NCBI RefSeq assembly: GCF_013113715.1
Contig: NZ_CP053344.1
Span: 2,170,001-2,234,000, forward strand
DNA from: Herbiconiux sp. SALV-R1
Lineage (GTDB): Bacteria > Actinomycetota > Actinomycetes > Actinomycetales > Microbacteriaceae
Length of the DNA: 64,000 nt
Direction: 5' to 3'
Shown here: positions 28,389 through 36,869 of the stretch, in pieces
Numbering within the stretch: the stretch's first letter is position 1
How the letters are laid out: every line of letters starts with the position of its first letter
Translations under genes and position numbers: made by a program
Notes under the pieces: model-generated
Told to the model about the DNA's origin: nothing
Databases searched by the model: none
What the model saw: the letters and a program-made list of their open reading frames with translations, nothing else

Positions 28389-29497
28389 CAGCCGCCGATC
28401 GCGCTCATGGGGCGCTCGGGCTGGGTGAAGCCGAGCTCGTTCATGCGGTGCCCGGCGGGCTTGGCCCACATCGCACCGCGCCAGAGGTCGGCGACCTCGG
28501 CGTCGCCCGCTCCCGCCCGCATCGGGCCGAGCAGGTCGATCTCCTCGTGCGAGAACAGGCAGCTGCGCACGGCACCCTCCGCGGTGAGCCTGGTGCGGCG
28601 GCAGTCGGAGCAGAACGGCTCGGTGACCGAGGCGATCACGCCGACGAGTCCGAGCATCCGCTCGTCTCCGTGCTCGCGCACCTCGAACAGCTCGGCGGGG
28701 GCACCGTCGCGCGGCGCGGAGTCGGGCGTGAGCGTGTAGCGCTCGGCGAGCCGCTCGCGGATGCCCTCGGCCGTGATCATCGACTCCCGACTCCAGCCGT
28801 GGTCGGCGTCGAGCGGCATCTGTTCAATGAAGCGCAGCTGGTGCCCTCCGGCGAGCGCCCAGGCGAGCAGGTCGATGGCCTGGTCGTCGTTGATGCCGGG
28901 CATGAGCACGGCGTTGATCTTCGTGCGGGTGAGACCGGATGCGCGCACCGCGTCGATGCCCGCCAGCACCCGATCGAGGAAGGGTCGCCTGGTGATCGCG
29001 GCGAAGGTGTCGGGGTGGATCGAGTCGAGCGACACGTTCACCCGGTCGAGCCCCGCCTCCGCGAGCGCCTGGGCGCGCGAGGCGAGGCCGATGGCGTTCG
29101 TGGTGAGCGAGATCTCGGGCCGCGGCTCCAGGGCGGCGACGGCGCGCACGATGTCGACGAGGTCGCGCCGCAGCAGCGGTTCACCCCCGGTGAAGCGGAT
29201 CTGCCGCACCCCGAACTCGGTGACGGCGATGCGCGCGAGCCGCGTGATCTCGTCGAGCGACAGCAGCGCCGGCGGCGGGAGGAACGGGAGCCCCTCGGCG
29301 GGCATGCAGTAGGTGCAGCGGAGGTTGCAGCGATCGGTGAGCGAGATGCGCAGATCGGTGGCCTCGCGACCGAAGCGGTCGAGCAGGGTCGGCACGGCGG
29401 GGCGCTCGGAGGGAAGCGACGCGACCCCTCCGTCGGCGCGGCCGGCGGGGCGCGGGTCGCCCGCGCGCATCCCCGGCATGCCCAGTGCGACACTCAT
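28388..29497 (-). CDS. moaA: GTP 3',8-cyclase MoaA (radical SAM)
   Basis: MoaA carries out the first committed step of molybdopterin synthesis, the radical SAM cyclisation of GTP that MoaC completes. From ATG 29497 the product is 369 aa. The radical SAM cluster motif is CNLRCTYC (near residue 55), followed by VRQIRFTGGEPLLRRDLVDIV and ISLTTNAIGLA. The second [4Fe-4S] site is formed by FCSDCRRTRLTAEGAVRSCLF, and the C-terminus ends in the conserved Gly-Gly (SAIGG). The first 30 or so residues are low-complexity, so a downstream start is possible. The gene is divergent from moeA. Confidence 0.95.
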   Translation of the reverse strand: MSVALGMPGMRAGDPRPAGRADGGVASLPSERPAVPTLLDRFGREATDLRISLTDRCNLRCTYCMPAEGLPFLPPPALLSLDEITRLARIAVTEFGVRQIRFTGGEPLLRRDLVDIVRAVAALEPRPEISLTTNAIGLASRAQALAEAGLDRVNVSLDSIHPDTFAAITRRPFLDRVLAGIDAVRASGLTRTKINAVLMPGINDDQAIDLLAWALAGGHQLRFIEQMPLDADHGWSRESMITAEGIRERLAERYTLTPDSAPRDGAPAELFEVREHGDERMLGLVGVIASVTEPFCSDCRRTRLTAEGAVRSCLFSHEEIDLLGPMRAGAGDAEVADLWRGAMWAKPAGHRMNELGFTQPERPMSAIGG

Positions 29498-29651
29498 TCC
29501 CTCAGCGTAACCCGGCATCGGGTGAGTGCTGTCAGGGAGAACGGATGCGCGGGGCGGCATGAGAGACGACGGCGTGGTCGGAATGAACGACGCGGTCTCT
29601 CGACGCAGACGCACGAGCCTCCCGCCGGGCGGCGTGGGGCAGGATGGAGAC

Positions 29652-30965
29652 GTGCGAACCATCGACGACCACCGGCGCGAGATCACGGCGTTGCTCACCC
29701 CCGTCGGAGCAGCGCTCGGGGTCGACGTGCTCGCGGTCGACGCCGCCGTCATCGCCGCCGCACCCGAGCTGTACCGCCGCCGCGTTCTCGCCGACGACCT
29801 GCGCGCGCCCTCGAGCCTTCCCGCCTTCGACAACTCGCAGATGGACGGCTACGCCGTCGTCGCCGCCGAGCTCGCCGACGCCACCGCCGACTCCCCCGTC
29901 ACCCTGCGCGTCGTGCAACGCGTCGCCGCGGGTGACGCCGGCGGCGAGCACCTCGCGGGCACGGCGACGCCGATCATGACCGGGGCACCCGTTCCGCACG
30001 GCGCCGACGCCGTGGTGCAGATCGAACGGGCCGACCCGCCGGTCTTCCCCGCCGAAGTGCGGGGTCACCTCGGCTCGGGGCCCGCCGATGCGTCTGAATC
30101 TGCCCCTCTCGTGGCATTCGGCTCACCCGTCGAACCCGGCACGTTCATCCGTGCCGCCGGCAGCGACGTCGCGGTCGGCGAGGTACTCCTGCCCGCAGCG
30201 ACCGAGCTCGGGCCCGCTCAGTTCGGCGTGATCGCCGGCACCGGAGCCACCGAGGTCGCCGTGCGGGCTCGCCCGAGGGTGCTGCTGGTGTCGACGGGGC
30301 ACGAGATCCGTGACCCGGGGGCGCAGCTCGCGCCCGGCCAGATCTACGACGCCAACAGCGCGGCGCTCACCACGGCGCTGCTCGAGATCGGCTGCGCGGT
30401 CACCCCGCTGCCCTGCCGCTCCGACGACGACGACGACCTGCTGGCACTGCTCGCGGAGCACGCCCCGCAGCACGACGTGGTCGTGACGATCGGTGGCGTG
30501 AGCGCGGGCGTGCGCGAGGTGGTGCGCGACGCGCTCGGGCCGCGCGGCGTCGCGTTCATGAAGGTGGCGATGCAGCCCGGCGGCCCGCAGGGGTTCGGGA
30601 TGCTGCGGCTGGGCGAGACGGGTTCGCTCACGATCCCCGCGGTCTGCCTCCCCGGCAATCCGGTGAGCGCGCTGGTCTCGTTCGAGGCCTTCCTGCGCCC
30701 GGCGCTCCGCGCGGCTCTCGGCCTGCCGCGGACGCTGCGCGAGACCCGGAGGGCGCCGGCCGCGCATCCGTTCACCTCCCCACCCGGGCACCATCAGCTG
30801 CGCCGCGGCGTGCTGAACGGCGACGGAGCGCTCGAACTCGTGGGCGGGCCCTCGAGCCACCTGCTCCACTCCTACGCGGCCTCGACGGTTCTCGTGCACG
30901 TGCCGGTCGGCACGGCCGAGGTCGCGGCGGGCGACGAACTCGACTACTGGAGGATCGATGGCTGA
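29652..30965 (+). CDS. moeA: Molybdopterin molybdenumtransferase MoeA
   Basis: MoeA inserts molybdate into adenylylated molybdopterin. The chosen start is GTG 29652 (encoding VRTIDDHRREI), preceded by AGGATGGAG, giving 437 aa. In-frame codons further upstream encode a non-family Arg-rich extension. Signatures present: DNSQMDGYAV, GTATPIMTGAPVPHGADAVVQIE, VSTGHEI with the DANSAAL region, TIGGVSAGVREVVRDAL and CLPGNPVSALVSFEAFLRP. The 3' end overlaps moaC by 8 nt, so moeA, moaC and mog-moaE form one operon. Confidence 0.93.
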   Translation: MRTIDDHRREITALLTPVGAALGVDVLAVDAAVIAAAPELYRRRVLADDLRAPSSLPAFDNSQMDGYAVVAAELADATADSPVTLRVVQRVAAGDAGGEHLAGTATPIMTGAPVPHGADAVVQIERADPPVFPAEVRGHLGSGPADASESAPLVAFGSPVEPGTFIRAAGSDVAVGEVLLPAATELGPAQFGVIAGTGATEVAVRARPRVLLVSTGHEIRDPGAQLAPGQIYDANSAALTTALLEIGCAVTPLPCRSDDDDDLLALLAEHAPQHDVVVTIGGVSAGVREVVRDALGPRGVAFMKVAMQPGGPQGFGMLRLGETGSLTIPAVCLPGNPVSALVSFEAFLRPALRAALGLPRTLRETRRAPAAHPFTSPPGHHQLRRGVLNGDGALELVGGPSSHLLHSYAASTVLVHVPVGTAEVAAGDELDYWRIDG

Positions 30966-31437
30966 CGGCGACGAGCTCACCCACCTCGCACCCGACGGCT
31001 CGGCCCGCATGGTCGACGTCTCGGAGAAGTCCGTCACGAAGCGGCAGGCGACGGCGCAGGCCGTGCTCACCACCACCCCCGAGGTGATGCGGCTGCTGGT
31101 GGCGGGCGAGCTGCCGAAGGGCGAGGCTCTGGCGGTGGCGCGGGTGGCCGGCATCCTGGGTGCGAAGCAGACCTCGTCGCTCGTGCCGCTGTGTCATCCG
31201 CTGCCGATCTCGTCGGCATCCGTCGACTTCGAACCCGCCGAATCGTCGGTGCGCATCGTCGCCACGGTGAAGACGACCGGCGTGACCGGGGTGGAGATGG
31301 AGGCGCTGACCGCCGCCTCGATCGCCGCGCTCACGGTCTACGACATGATCAAGGCGGTCGACCGCGCTGCGGTGATCGGCGAGGTGAAGGTGCTCGCCAA
31401 ATCGGGCGGGGCGAGCGGCGACTGGGAGCAGGCATGA
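30958..31437 (+). CDS. moaC: Cyclic pyranopterin monophosphate synthase MoaC
   Basis: MoaC rearranges the MoaA product to cyclic pyranopterin monophosphate. The 159-aa product has ARMVDVSEKSVTKRQATAQA at the N-terminus. The core AGILGAKQTSSLVPLCHPLPI contains the conserved Lys and His, and ATVKTTGVTGVEMEALTAASIAALTVYDMIKAVD is the family signature. Length is standard. The ATG lies inside the last codons of moeA, with GGAGGA upstream, and the stop overlaps the next start by 4 nt (ATGA). Confidence 0.96.
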   Translation: MADGDELTHLAPDGSARMVDVSEKSVTKRQATAQAVLTTTPEVMRLLVAGELPKGEALAVARVAGILGAKQTSSLVPLCHPLPISSASVDFEPAESSVRIVATVKTTGVTGVEMEALTAASIAALTVYDMIKAVDRAAVIGEVKVLAKSGGASGDWEQA

Positions 31438-32426
31438 GCGGCGGCAGGGTGACGGATGCGCGGGTCGTCGTGGCGTCGACACGCGCCGCGACCGGGGTGT
31501 ACTCCGACGAGACCGGCCCGCTCATCAGGGAGTGGCTCGAGACCCGCGGATGGGCCGTCGCCGTCGAGGTGGTCGCCGACGGCGAGCCGGTCGGCCGGGC
31601 ACTGCGCGCGGCGATCGACGCCGGTGCGGGTCTCGTCGTCACCACGGGTGGCACGGGAGCGAACCCCACCGACCGCACGCCCGAGCAGACGCGGCCCCTG
31701 CTCGACCTCGAGCTGCCCGGGGTGGCGGAGGAGATCAGGCGGCGGGGCACCGCCGCGACCCCGTTGTCGGTGCTGTCGCGCGGGGTGGCGGGGGTGGCGG
31801 GGCGCACGATCGTGGTGAACCTGCCCGGGTCGCGGGGTGGGGTGCGCGATGGTCTCGCGGTGCTGGGGGATGTGTTGGAGCATCTCGTGGATCAGGTGCA
31901 CGGGGGCGATCATGCGCGCGGGGGCGGGCACGCGACGGGTAGCGCTGAGATCACGGCTCCGGCTCCAAGTCCGGCTCCGGCTCCGGCTTCGGCTCCGGCT
32001 CGAGGGCGAGTCGCGCTGGCGCGGGTCTCCGAGACTCCGATCACCCTCGAGGAGTGCTCCGACGCCGTGGCTTCAGCGACAGCGGGGGCGGTCGTGACCT
32101 TCGCCGGTGTGGTTCGCGACCACGACGAGGGCCGTGGTGTCACCGCGCTGTCGTACACCGCGCATCCCGATGCCTCGGCTTTCCTGCAGGCATCGGCCGA
32201 GCGCATCGCGGCAGCTCACCCGGAGGTGGCGGTGGCGGTCACGCACCGGGTCGGCGATCTCGCCATCGGCGACCTCGCGCTCGCGGCAGCCGTCTCGTCG
32301 GTGCACCGGGCCGAGGCCTTCGCCGCGTGCGCCGCCCTGGTCGACGACGTGAAGGCGACCGTGCCGATCTGGAAGGAGCAGTCGTTCGACGACGGGACGA
32401 GCGAGTGGGTGGGCGCGCTGGGCTGA
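31434..32426 (+). CDS. Fused MogA/MoaB-type molybdopterin adenylyltransferase and MoaE
   Basis: Two cofactor enzymes are joined in a 330-aa protein. Residues 1-155 are a Mog/MoaB domain (VVTTGGTGANPTDRTPEQTRPLL, LSRGVAGVAGRTIVVNLPGSRGGV) that adenylates molybdopterin for MoeA. A linker of Pro-Ala repeats (PAPSPAPAPASAPA, about 178-191) follows. Residues 195-330 are MoaE, the large catalytic subunit of molybdopterin synthase that works with MoaD. They contain AGAVVTFAGVVRDHDEGR, HRVGDLAIGDLALAAAVSSVHRAEAFAAC and the catalytic Lys region VPIWKEQSF. No separate moaE exists in the window, so the fusion probably provides both activities. Confidence 0.92.
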   Translation: MSGGRVTDARVVVASTRAATGVYSDETGPLIREWLETRGWAVAVEVVADGEPVGRALRAAIDAGAGLVVTTGGTGANPTDRTPEQTRPLLDLELPGVAEEIRRRGTAATPLSVLSRGVAGVAGRTIVVNLPGSRGGVRDGLAVLGDVLEHLVDQVHGGDHARGGGHATGSAEITAPAPSPAPAPASAPARGRVALARVSETPITLEECSDAVASATAGAVVTFAGVVRDHDEGRGVTALSYTAHPDASAFLQASAERIAAAHPEVAVAVTHRVGDLAIGDLALAAAVSSVHRAEAFAACAALVDDVKATVPIWKEQSFDDGTSEWVGALG

Positions 32427-32566
32427 CCACCCACCACCGGGCCGTTCGACCTCCCTTCTCCACAGGTGCGCCCATGAAGTGACTTACCCCCAAAACAGGG
32501 CTTCGTTACATCTCAGACACATTCCTGCGCTTCACTGAGGGGAGCACCAAGCGAACGGAGCGCCAC

Positions 32567-33463
32567 GTGGACCTCAACACCGTCACCGCCATCCATCCCG
32601 CACGCTCCCGGTCCGACCTCGCCGCCCTTGGTGAGGGCGTGGCGCCACTGGCGGGTGGCTCGTGGTTGTTCTCGGAGCGGCAAGACCATCTCACCGCACT
32701 GGTCGACCTCATGGGGCTGCGCTGGGAGTCGCTCGTCCCCGGTGATGAGGGCCTCGAGGTCGCCGCCACCTGCACGTTCGCCGAGCTCGCGGCGATGCCG
32801 TCCCGGGGCGATTGGCCCGCGCATCCGCTCTTCTATCAGTGCTGCACCGCCCTGCTCGGCTCGTTCAAGGTGTGGAACGTGGCGACCGTCGGCGGCAACG
32901 TGTGCGCCTCGCTCCCCGCCGGCCCGATGACCTCGCTGTTCTCGTCGCTCGACGCCGAAGCCCTCGTGTGGAGGGCCGACGGATCCGACGAACGGGTGCC
33001 CGTCGCCCGTTTCGTCACGGGCAATGGCACGAACGTGCTCGGCCCGGGCGACGTGTTGCGCTCGTTCCACGTGCCCACGAGTTCGCTCGAGGCGCGCAGC
33101 GCCTACCGCAAGATCGCGCTCTCGCCGCTCGGCAGGTCGGGCGCGGTCATCGTGGGGTTGCTGCGCACCGACGACTCGTTCCTGCTCACCGTGTCGGGCG
33201 CGACCGTGCGACCGGAGCAGCTGCGCTTCGACGCGCTGCCCGGCGCCGAGGAGCTCGCGGCCCGAGTGGGCGCGATCGACAGCTGGTTCACCGACCCGCA
33301 CGGTGCCGCCGACTGGCGTCGCTCCGTCTCCACCGCGCTGGCCCTCGAGATCCTGAACGAGCTGGGGTTGCCGCCGGGTGAGTCCCCGCTCTCCGACTAC
33401 ACCACCGAGCGGTATGTTCCAGAGACTTCTGCGGCCGGCGGCGACGAAGGAGAAGCACGATGA
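32567..33463 (+). CDS. FAD-binding subunit of a molybdenum hydroxylase (xanthine dehydrogenase-type)
   Basis: The 298-aa product starts at GTG 32567 with a GGAG site 6-9 nt upstream. It matches the CoxM/XdhB-like FAD subunit: the FAD pyrophosphate motif LAGGSWLF near residue 29 and the second motif FKVWNVATVGGNVCASLPAGPMTSLF near 100. The C-terminal part (ALSPLGRSGAVIVGLL) is the CO-dehydrogenase-flavoprotein-like domain. It passes electrons from the iron-sulfur clusters to the acceptor. Its stop overlaps the next ATG by 4 nt. The 140-nt gap upstream has no strong promoter. Confidence 0.9.
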   Translation: MDLNTVTAIHPARSRSDLAALGEGVAPLAGGSWLFSERQDHLTALVDLMGLRWESLVPGDEGLEVAATCTFAELAAMPSRGDWPAHPLFYQCCTALLGSFKVWNVATVGGNVCASLPAGPMTSLFSSLDAEALVWRADGSDERVPVARFVTGNGTNVLGPGDVLRSFHVPTSSLEARSAYRKIALSPLGRSGAVIVGLLRTDDSFLLTVSGATVRPEQLRFDALPGAEELAARVGAIDSWFTDPHGAADWRRSVSTALALEILNELGLPPGESPLSDYTTERYVPETSAAGGDEGEAR

Positions 33464-36462
33464 AGTTCGTCATGAACGGCCGCCAGCTCGATGCCGATCC
33501 AGCTCCCGGGCAGTGCCTGCGCACCTTCATCCGCGAGCAGGGCGGCTACGAGGTGAAGAAGGGCTGCGACTCGGGCGACTGCGGGGCGTGCTCCGTCATC
33601 GTCGACGGCACGCCCGTGCACTCCTGCATCTACCCCGCCTACCGGGCCGAAGACCGCATCGTCACGACCGTGGCCGGCTTGGGCGACCCCGACGACCTGA
33701 GCCCCGTGCAGCAGAGCTTCGTCGACAACCTCGGCTTCCAGTGCGGCTTCTGCACCGCCGGCATGGTCGTGACGGCCACCACTCTGAAGCCCGAACAACT
33801 CGGCGACCTGCCGCGCCTGCTCAAAGGCAACCTCTGCCGCTGCACGGGCTACCGGGCGGTCGAGACCTCCATCCGCGAGGGCGTCTGCGCAGCAGCGGGC
33901 CTGCGAGGCGGCACGGATGCTGCGGGCGGTTGCGGAGGCGTGTGCGGTTCATCGTCAGGCTCGGCGAGTCACACGGCAACGGGTCTCGACGCGGGCGGCG
34001 CGGCGGCTGCGGACGCCGCGGTAGCCGATGCCGCCACTCCGAGCCACTCCGTCGCCGACGTCACCGCAACATCCGGAGACACGGCACCCGCCGGTGCTGC
34101 GGGGCTTCCCGAAGATGCGCCGGCGAGCGTTCCCACGCCGCGCACGGTGGGGACGTCGGTGCGACCGCCCGCTGCTCGCCGCATCGTGTCGGGTCGTGAG
34201 CCGTACACGCTCGACGAGCCCGTGCCCGGCGCACTGCACCTGAAACTCGTGCAGAGCCCTCACGCGCACGCGCGCATCCTCTCCATCGACACCACCGCGG
34301 CGGAGGCCCTTTCCGGGGTGCACGCCGTGCTCACCTCCGCCGACTCTCCCCCGCGGCTCTACTCGACGGGCCGCCACGAGTTCCGGGTCGACGACCCCGA
34401 CGACACGATGCTGTTCGACACCGTGGTGCGGTATCGCGGCCAGCGGATCGCCGCCGTCGTCGCCGACTCGATCGCCATCGCCGAGGCGGCCTGCCGACTC
34501 GTCCGGGTGGAGTACGAGCTGTTGCCCGCAGTCTTCGACCCCGAAGATGCCCGCCGCCCGGGAGCACCGCTGCTGCACGGCGACAAGTCGACCGAGATCT
34601 CGCGCATCGCGGAACCCGAGCGCAACGTCATCGCCTCCGTGCACAGCGAGATCGGCTCGGTCGCCGAGGCCCTCGAAGCGTCGGATGTGAGGGTCTCGGG
34701 AACGTGGCAGACCCACCGCGTCTCGCACGCCGCCCTCGAGACCCACGGCTCCGTCGGCTGGCTCGACGACGACGGTCGTCTCGTGGTGCGCACGAGCTCG
34801 CAGGTGCCCTTCCTGGTGCGCGACGAGCTCGCCCACGTGTTCGGCCTCGACCCTGCCGAGGTGCGGGTGTTCACCGCGCGGGTCGGCGGCGGGTTCGGGG
34901 GCAAGCAGGAGATCCTCACCGAAGACGTCGTCACCGCCGCCGTGCTGAAGACCGGCAGGCCGGTTCAGTTCGAATTCACGCGGAGCGACGAGTTCACCAT
35001 CGCGCCCTGCCGGCACCCCATGCGCGTGAAGGTCGAGCTGGGCGCGAACCGTGACGGCACACTCACGGCGATCGCGCTCGACGTGCTGAGCGACACCGGG
35101 GCCTACGGCAATCACGGGCCAGGGGTCATGTTCCACAGCGTCGGTGAGACGGTGAGTCTGTACACGGCAGCGAACAAGAAGATCGACGCCGAAGTCGTGT
35201 ACACGAACAACATCCCGTCGGGGGCGTTCCGCGGGTACGGGCTCGGGCAGGTCGCGTTCGGCATCGAGTCGGCGATGGACGATCTCGCCCGCGAGCTCGG
35301 CATCGACCCGTTCGAGCTGCGCCGCCTCAACGTCGTCAAGCCGGGAGACCAGCTTGTCGCCGCGCACGTCGAGGGCGACGACCTGGTCTTCGGCAGCTAC
35401 GGACTCGACCAGTGCCTCGACCTCGTCGAGGCCGCCCTGCACCGGGGCGCCGGCACGACCGACCCCGTCGTGGATTCCGCTGCAGCGGCTCTCGCGACTC
35501 CCGCGGGCGGCGCGATACCCGCCGTGGTGAGCGCACCCGAGGGCCCGGAGTGGCGAGTCGGCACGGGCATGGCCGCTGCGATGATCGCGACGATGCCGCC
35601 TAGGGGTCACTTCTCCACGGTGTCGATGTCGCTCGAGTCTGACGGTAGCTATGTCGCGGCGGTGGGCACCGCGGAGTTCGGCAACGGCACCACCACGGTG
35701 CACACGCAGATCGCCTCGAGTGTGCTGGGGACGGCGGCGGAACGCATCCGCATCCGTCAGTCCGATACCGATGCCTCGGGCCACGACACCGGCGCGTTCG
35801 GCTCGGCCGGCAGCGTCGTCGCGGGCAAGGCGCTCTACTCGGCGGCGCTGTCGCTGCGTGCCGCCATCCTGCGCACCGCGTCGGAGCTGGTGGGCGCCTG
35901 GAGCGAGGGCCACCTCGAAGCCGACGGTGTGCGCATCGGCGAGCACTTCGTGACACTGTCGGAGATCGCGGCGGCCGCGGGCGGCTCGCTCTCCGCCGAG
36001 GGCACGGAGGACGGTTCGAAGCGCTCGATCGCGTTCAACGTGCACGGGTTCACGGTGGCGGTCAACACGACGACCGGTGAGGTGCGCATCCTGCAGTCGG
36101 TGCACGCCGCCGACCCCGGTGTCATCCTCAACCCCGAGCAGTTGCGCGGGCAGATCGAGGGCGGGGTAGCGCAGGCGATCGGGTCGGCGCTGTACGAGGA
36201 GATGATCCTCAAGGACGGCTACGTCACCACCCAGGTCTTCCGCAGCTACCACCTCCCTCAACTCGCCGATGTGCCCGTCACCGAGGTCTACTTCGCCGAG
36301 ACCGAAGACTCGGTGGGCCCCTTCGGCGCCAAGTCTATGAGCGAGGCTCCGTACAACCCGGTCGCCCCCGCCCTCGCCAACGCCGTCCGCGACGCCATCG
36401 GCGTCCGCCCCCACGAACTCCCCCTCTCCCGCGACCGCGTCTGGAGGTCCCTCCAGGGCTGA
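33460..36462 (+). CDS. Fused [2Fe-2S] / Mo-binding subunit of a xanthine dehydrogenase-type hydroxylase
   Basis: One 1000-aa chain holds what are often two subunits. Residues 1-145 are the ferredoxin pair: Cys36/41/44/56 (CX4CX2C plus C) bind the first cluster and Cys95/98/126/128 the second. An Ala/Gly/Thr-rich linker of about 90 residues follows. From about 235 comes the Mo-pterin domain: GGGFGGKQEI, GAFRGYGLGQ (the purine-enzyme active-site Arg), GHDTGAFGSAGSVVAGKAL and the C-terminal GAKSMSEAPYNP, whose Glu is the expected catalytic base. The position after GGFGGK, often Glu in xanthine oxidases, is Gln here. Purine context favours hypoxanthine/xanthine or guanine-like substrates, but this is inference. 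Confidence 0.9.
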   Translation: MKFVMNGRQLDADPAPGQCLRTFIREQGGYEVKKGCDSGDCGACSVIVDGTPVHSCIYPAYRAEDRIVTTVAGLGDPDDLSPVQQSFVDNLGFQCGFCTAGMVVTATTLKPEQLGDLPRLLKGNLCRCTGYRAVETSIREGVCAAAGLRGGTDAAGGCGGVCGSSSGSASHTATGLDAGGAAAADAAVADAATPSHSVADVTATSGDTAPAGAAGLPEDAPASVPTPRTVGTSVRPPAARRIVSGREPYTLDEPVPGALHLKLVQSPHAHARILSIDTTAAEALSGVHAVLTSADSPPRLYSTGRHEFRVDDPDDTMLFDTVVRYRGQRIAAVVADSIAIAEAACRLVRVEYELLPAVFDPEDARRPGAPLLHGDKSTEISRIAEPERNVIASVHSEIGSVAEALEASDVRVSGTWQTHRVSHAALETHGSVGWLDDDGRLVVRTSSQVPFLVRDELAHVFGLDPAEVRVFTARVGGGFGGKQEILTEDVVTAAVLKTGRPVQFEFTRSDEFTIAPCRHPMRVKVELGANRDGTLTAIALDVLSDTGAYGNHGPGVMFHSVGETVSLYTAANKKIDAEVVYTNNIPSGAFRGYGLGQVAFGIESAMDDLARELGIDPFELRRLNVVKPGDQLVAAHVEGDDLVFGSYGLDQCLDLVEAALHRGAGTTDPVVDSAAAALATPAGGAIPAVVSAPEGPEWRVGTGMAAAMIATMPPRGHFSTVSMSLESDGSYVAAVGTAEFGNGTTTVHTQIASSVLGTAAERIRIRQSDTDASGHDTGAFGSAGSVVAGKALYSAALSLRAAILRTASELVGAWSEGHLEADGVRIGEHFVTLSEIAAAAGGSLSAEGTEDGSKRSIAFNVHGFTVAVNTTTGEVRILQSVHAADPGVILNPEQLRGQIEGGVAQAIGSALYEEMILKDGYVTTQVFRSYHLPQLADVPVTEVYFAETEDSVGPFGAKSMSEAPYNPVAPALANAVRDAIGVRPHELPLSRDRVWRSLQG

Positions 36463-36616
36463 CCCCGTTCCCGGCCCCTCCCGCCCCCGCACCAGCCGGA
36501 CCTCGACCGCCGACCTCCGCATCCCCGCAGGAGACGCGCGCCGGCGAGCGATGACCCGAACGCCGACGACAGAACCGCAACTCACGCGGGCCATCGCCCG
36601 GTGATCCGAGGGGTAG

Positions 36617-36677
36617 CAGCACGTCACAACGGTATGAAAATCGTCAGGCAGCACGTCAGAACGGTACGAGAATCGTC
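36617..36677 (+). repeat. Tandem 29-bp repeat, period 32
   Basis: Two 29-bp copies (36617-36645 and 36649-36677) start CAGCACGTCA and share the core AACGGTATGAAAATCGTC. They differ at three positions and are separated by 3 bp. The core recurs in inverted orientation at 36707-36721 (GAATCTCATACCGTT, two mismatches). Three copies of one core in 110 bp suggest binding sites or a decayed repeat unit. Confidence 0.65.
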
Positions 36678-36763
36678 GCACCGAGCCCGTTTGGGGGCTT
36701 GGGGAATGAATCTCATACCGTTCGCCCAAGGTGGGAGGGCCTCGATCGAGGGAAGACCATGAG

Positions 36764-36792
36764 GGGGCACCGCAGCGCAGCGGCGGCGCCCC
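36764..36792. terminator. GC-rich hairpin in the xdh-lysG gap
   Basis: GGGGCACCGC (36764-36773) pairs imperfectly with GCGGCGGCGCCCC (36780-36792) around a short loop. It lies between two convergent genes and may terminate either. There is no T-run. Confidence 0.4.
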
Positions 36793-36869
36793 GATGGCGC
36801 GAGGCGGGGCGCGGCAGTACGCCCGCGGAGGGCGCGGGGCGACGCGCAGAGCCGCGCGCGCCGCGCGGG

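Larger units (their letters stand above)
36463..36869. other. Non-coding convergent gap between xdh and lysG
   Basis: No frame here has a ribosome site and family resemblance. A 17-codon frame starting ATGACCCGAACG lacks support. The gap holds the tandem repeat at 36617-36677, an inverted partial copy at 36707-36721 and a hairpin at 36764-36792. The first 150 bases are plain GC-rich sequence. Confidence 0.6.

Noticed and set aside
36542-36604. 17-codon frame starting ATGACCCGAACG in the xdh-lysG gap
   Set aside because: No ribosome site, no compositional signal and no hydrophobic or motif content.
36617-36677. Possible CRISPR array
   Set aside because: Only two direct copies with a 3-bp spacer, no further units and no cas genes nearby.
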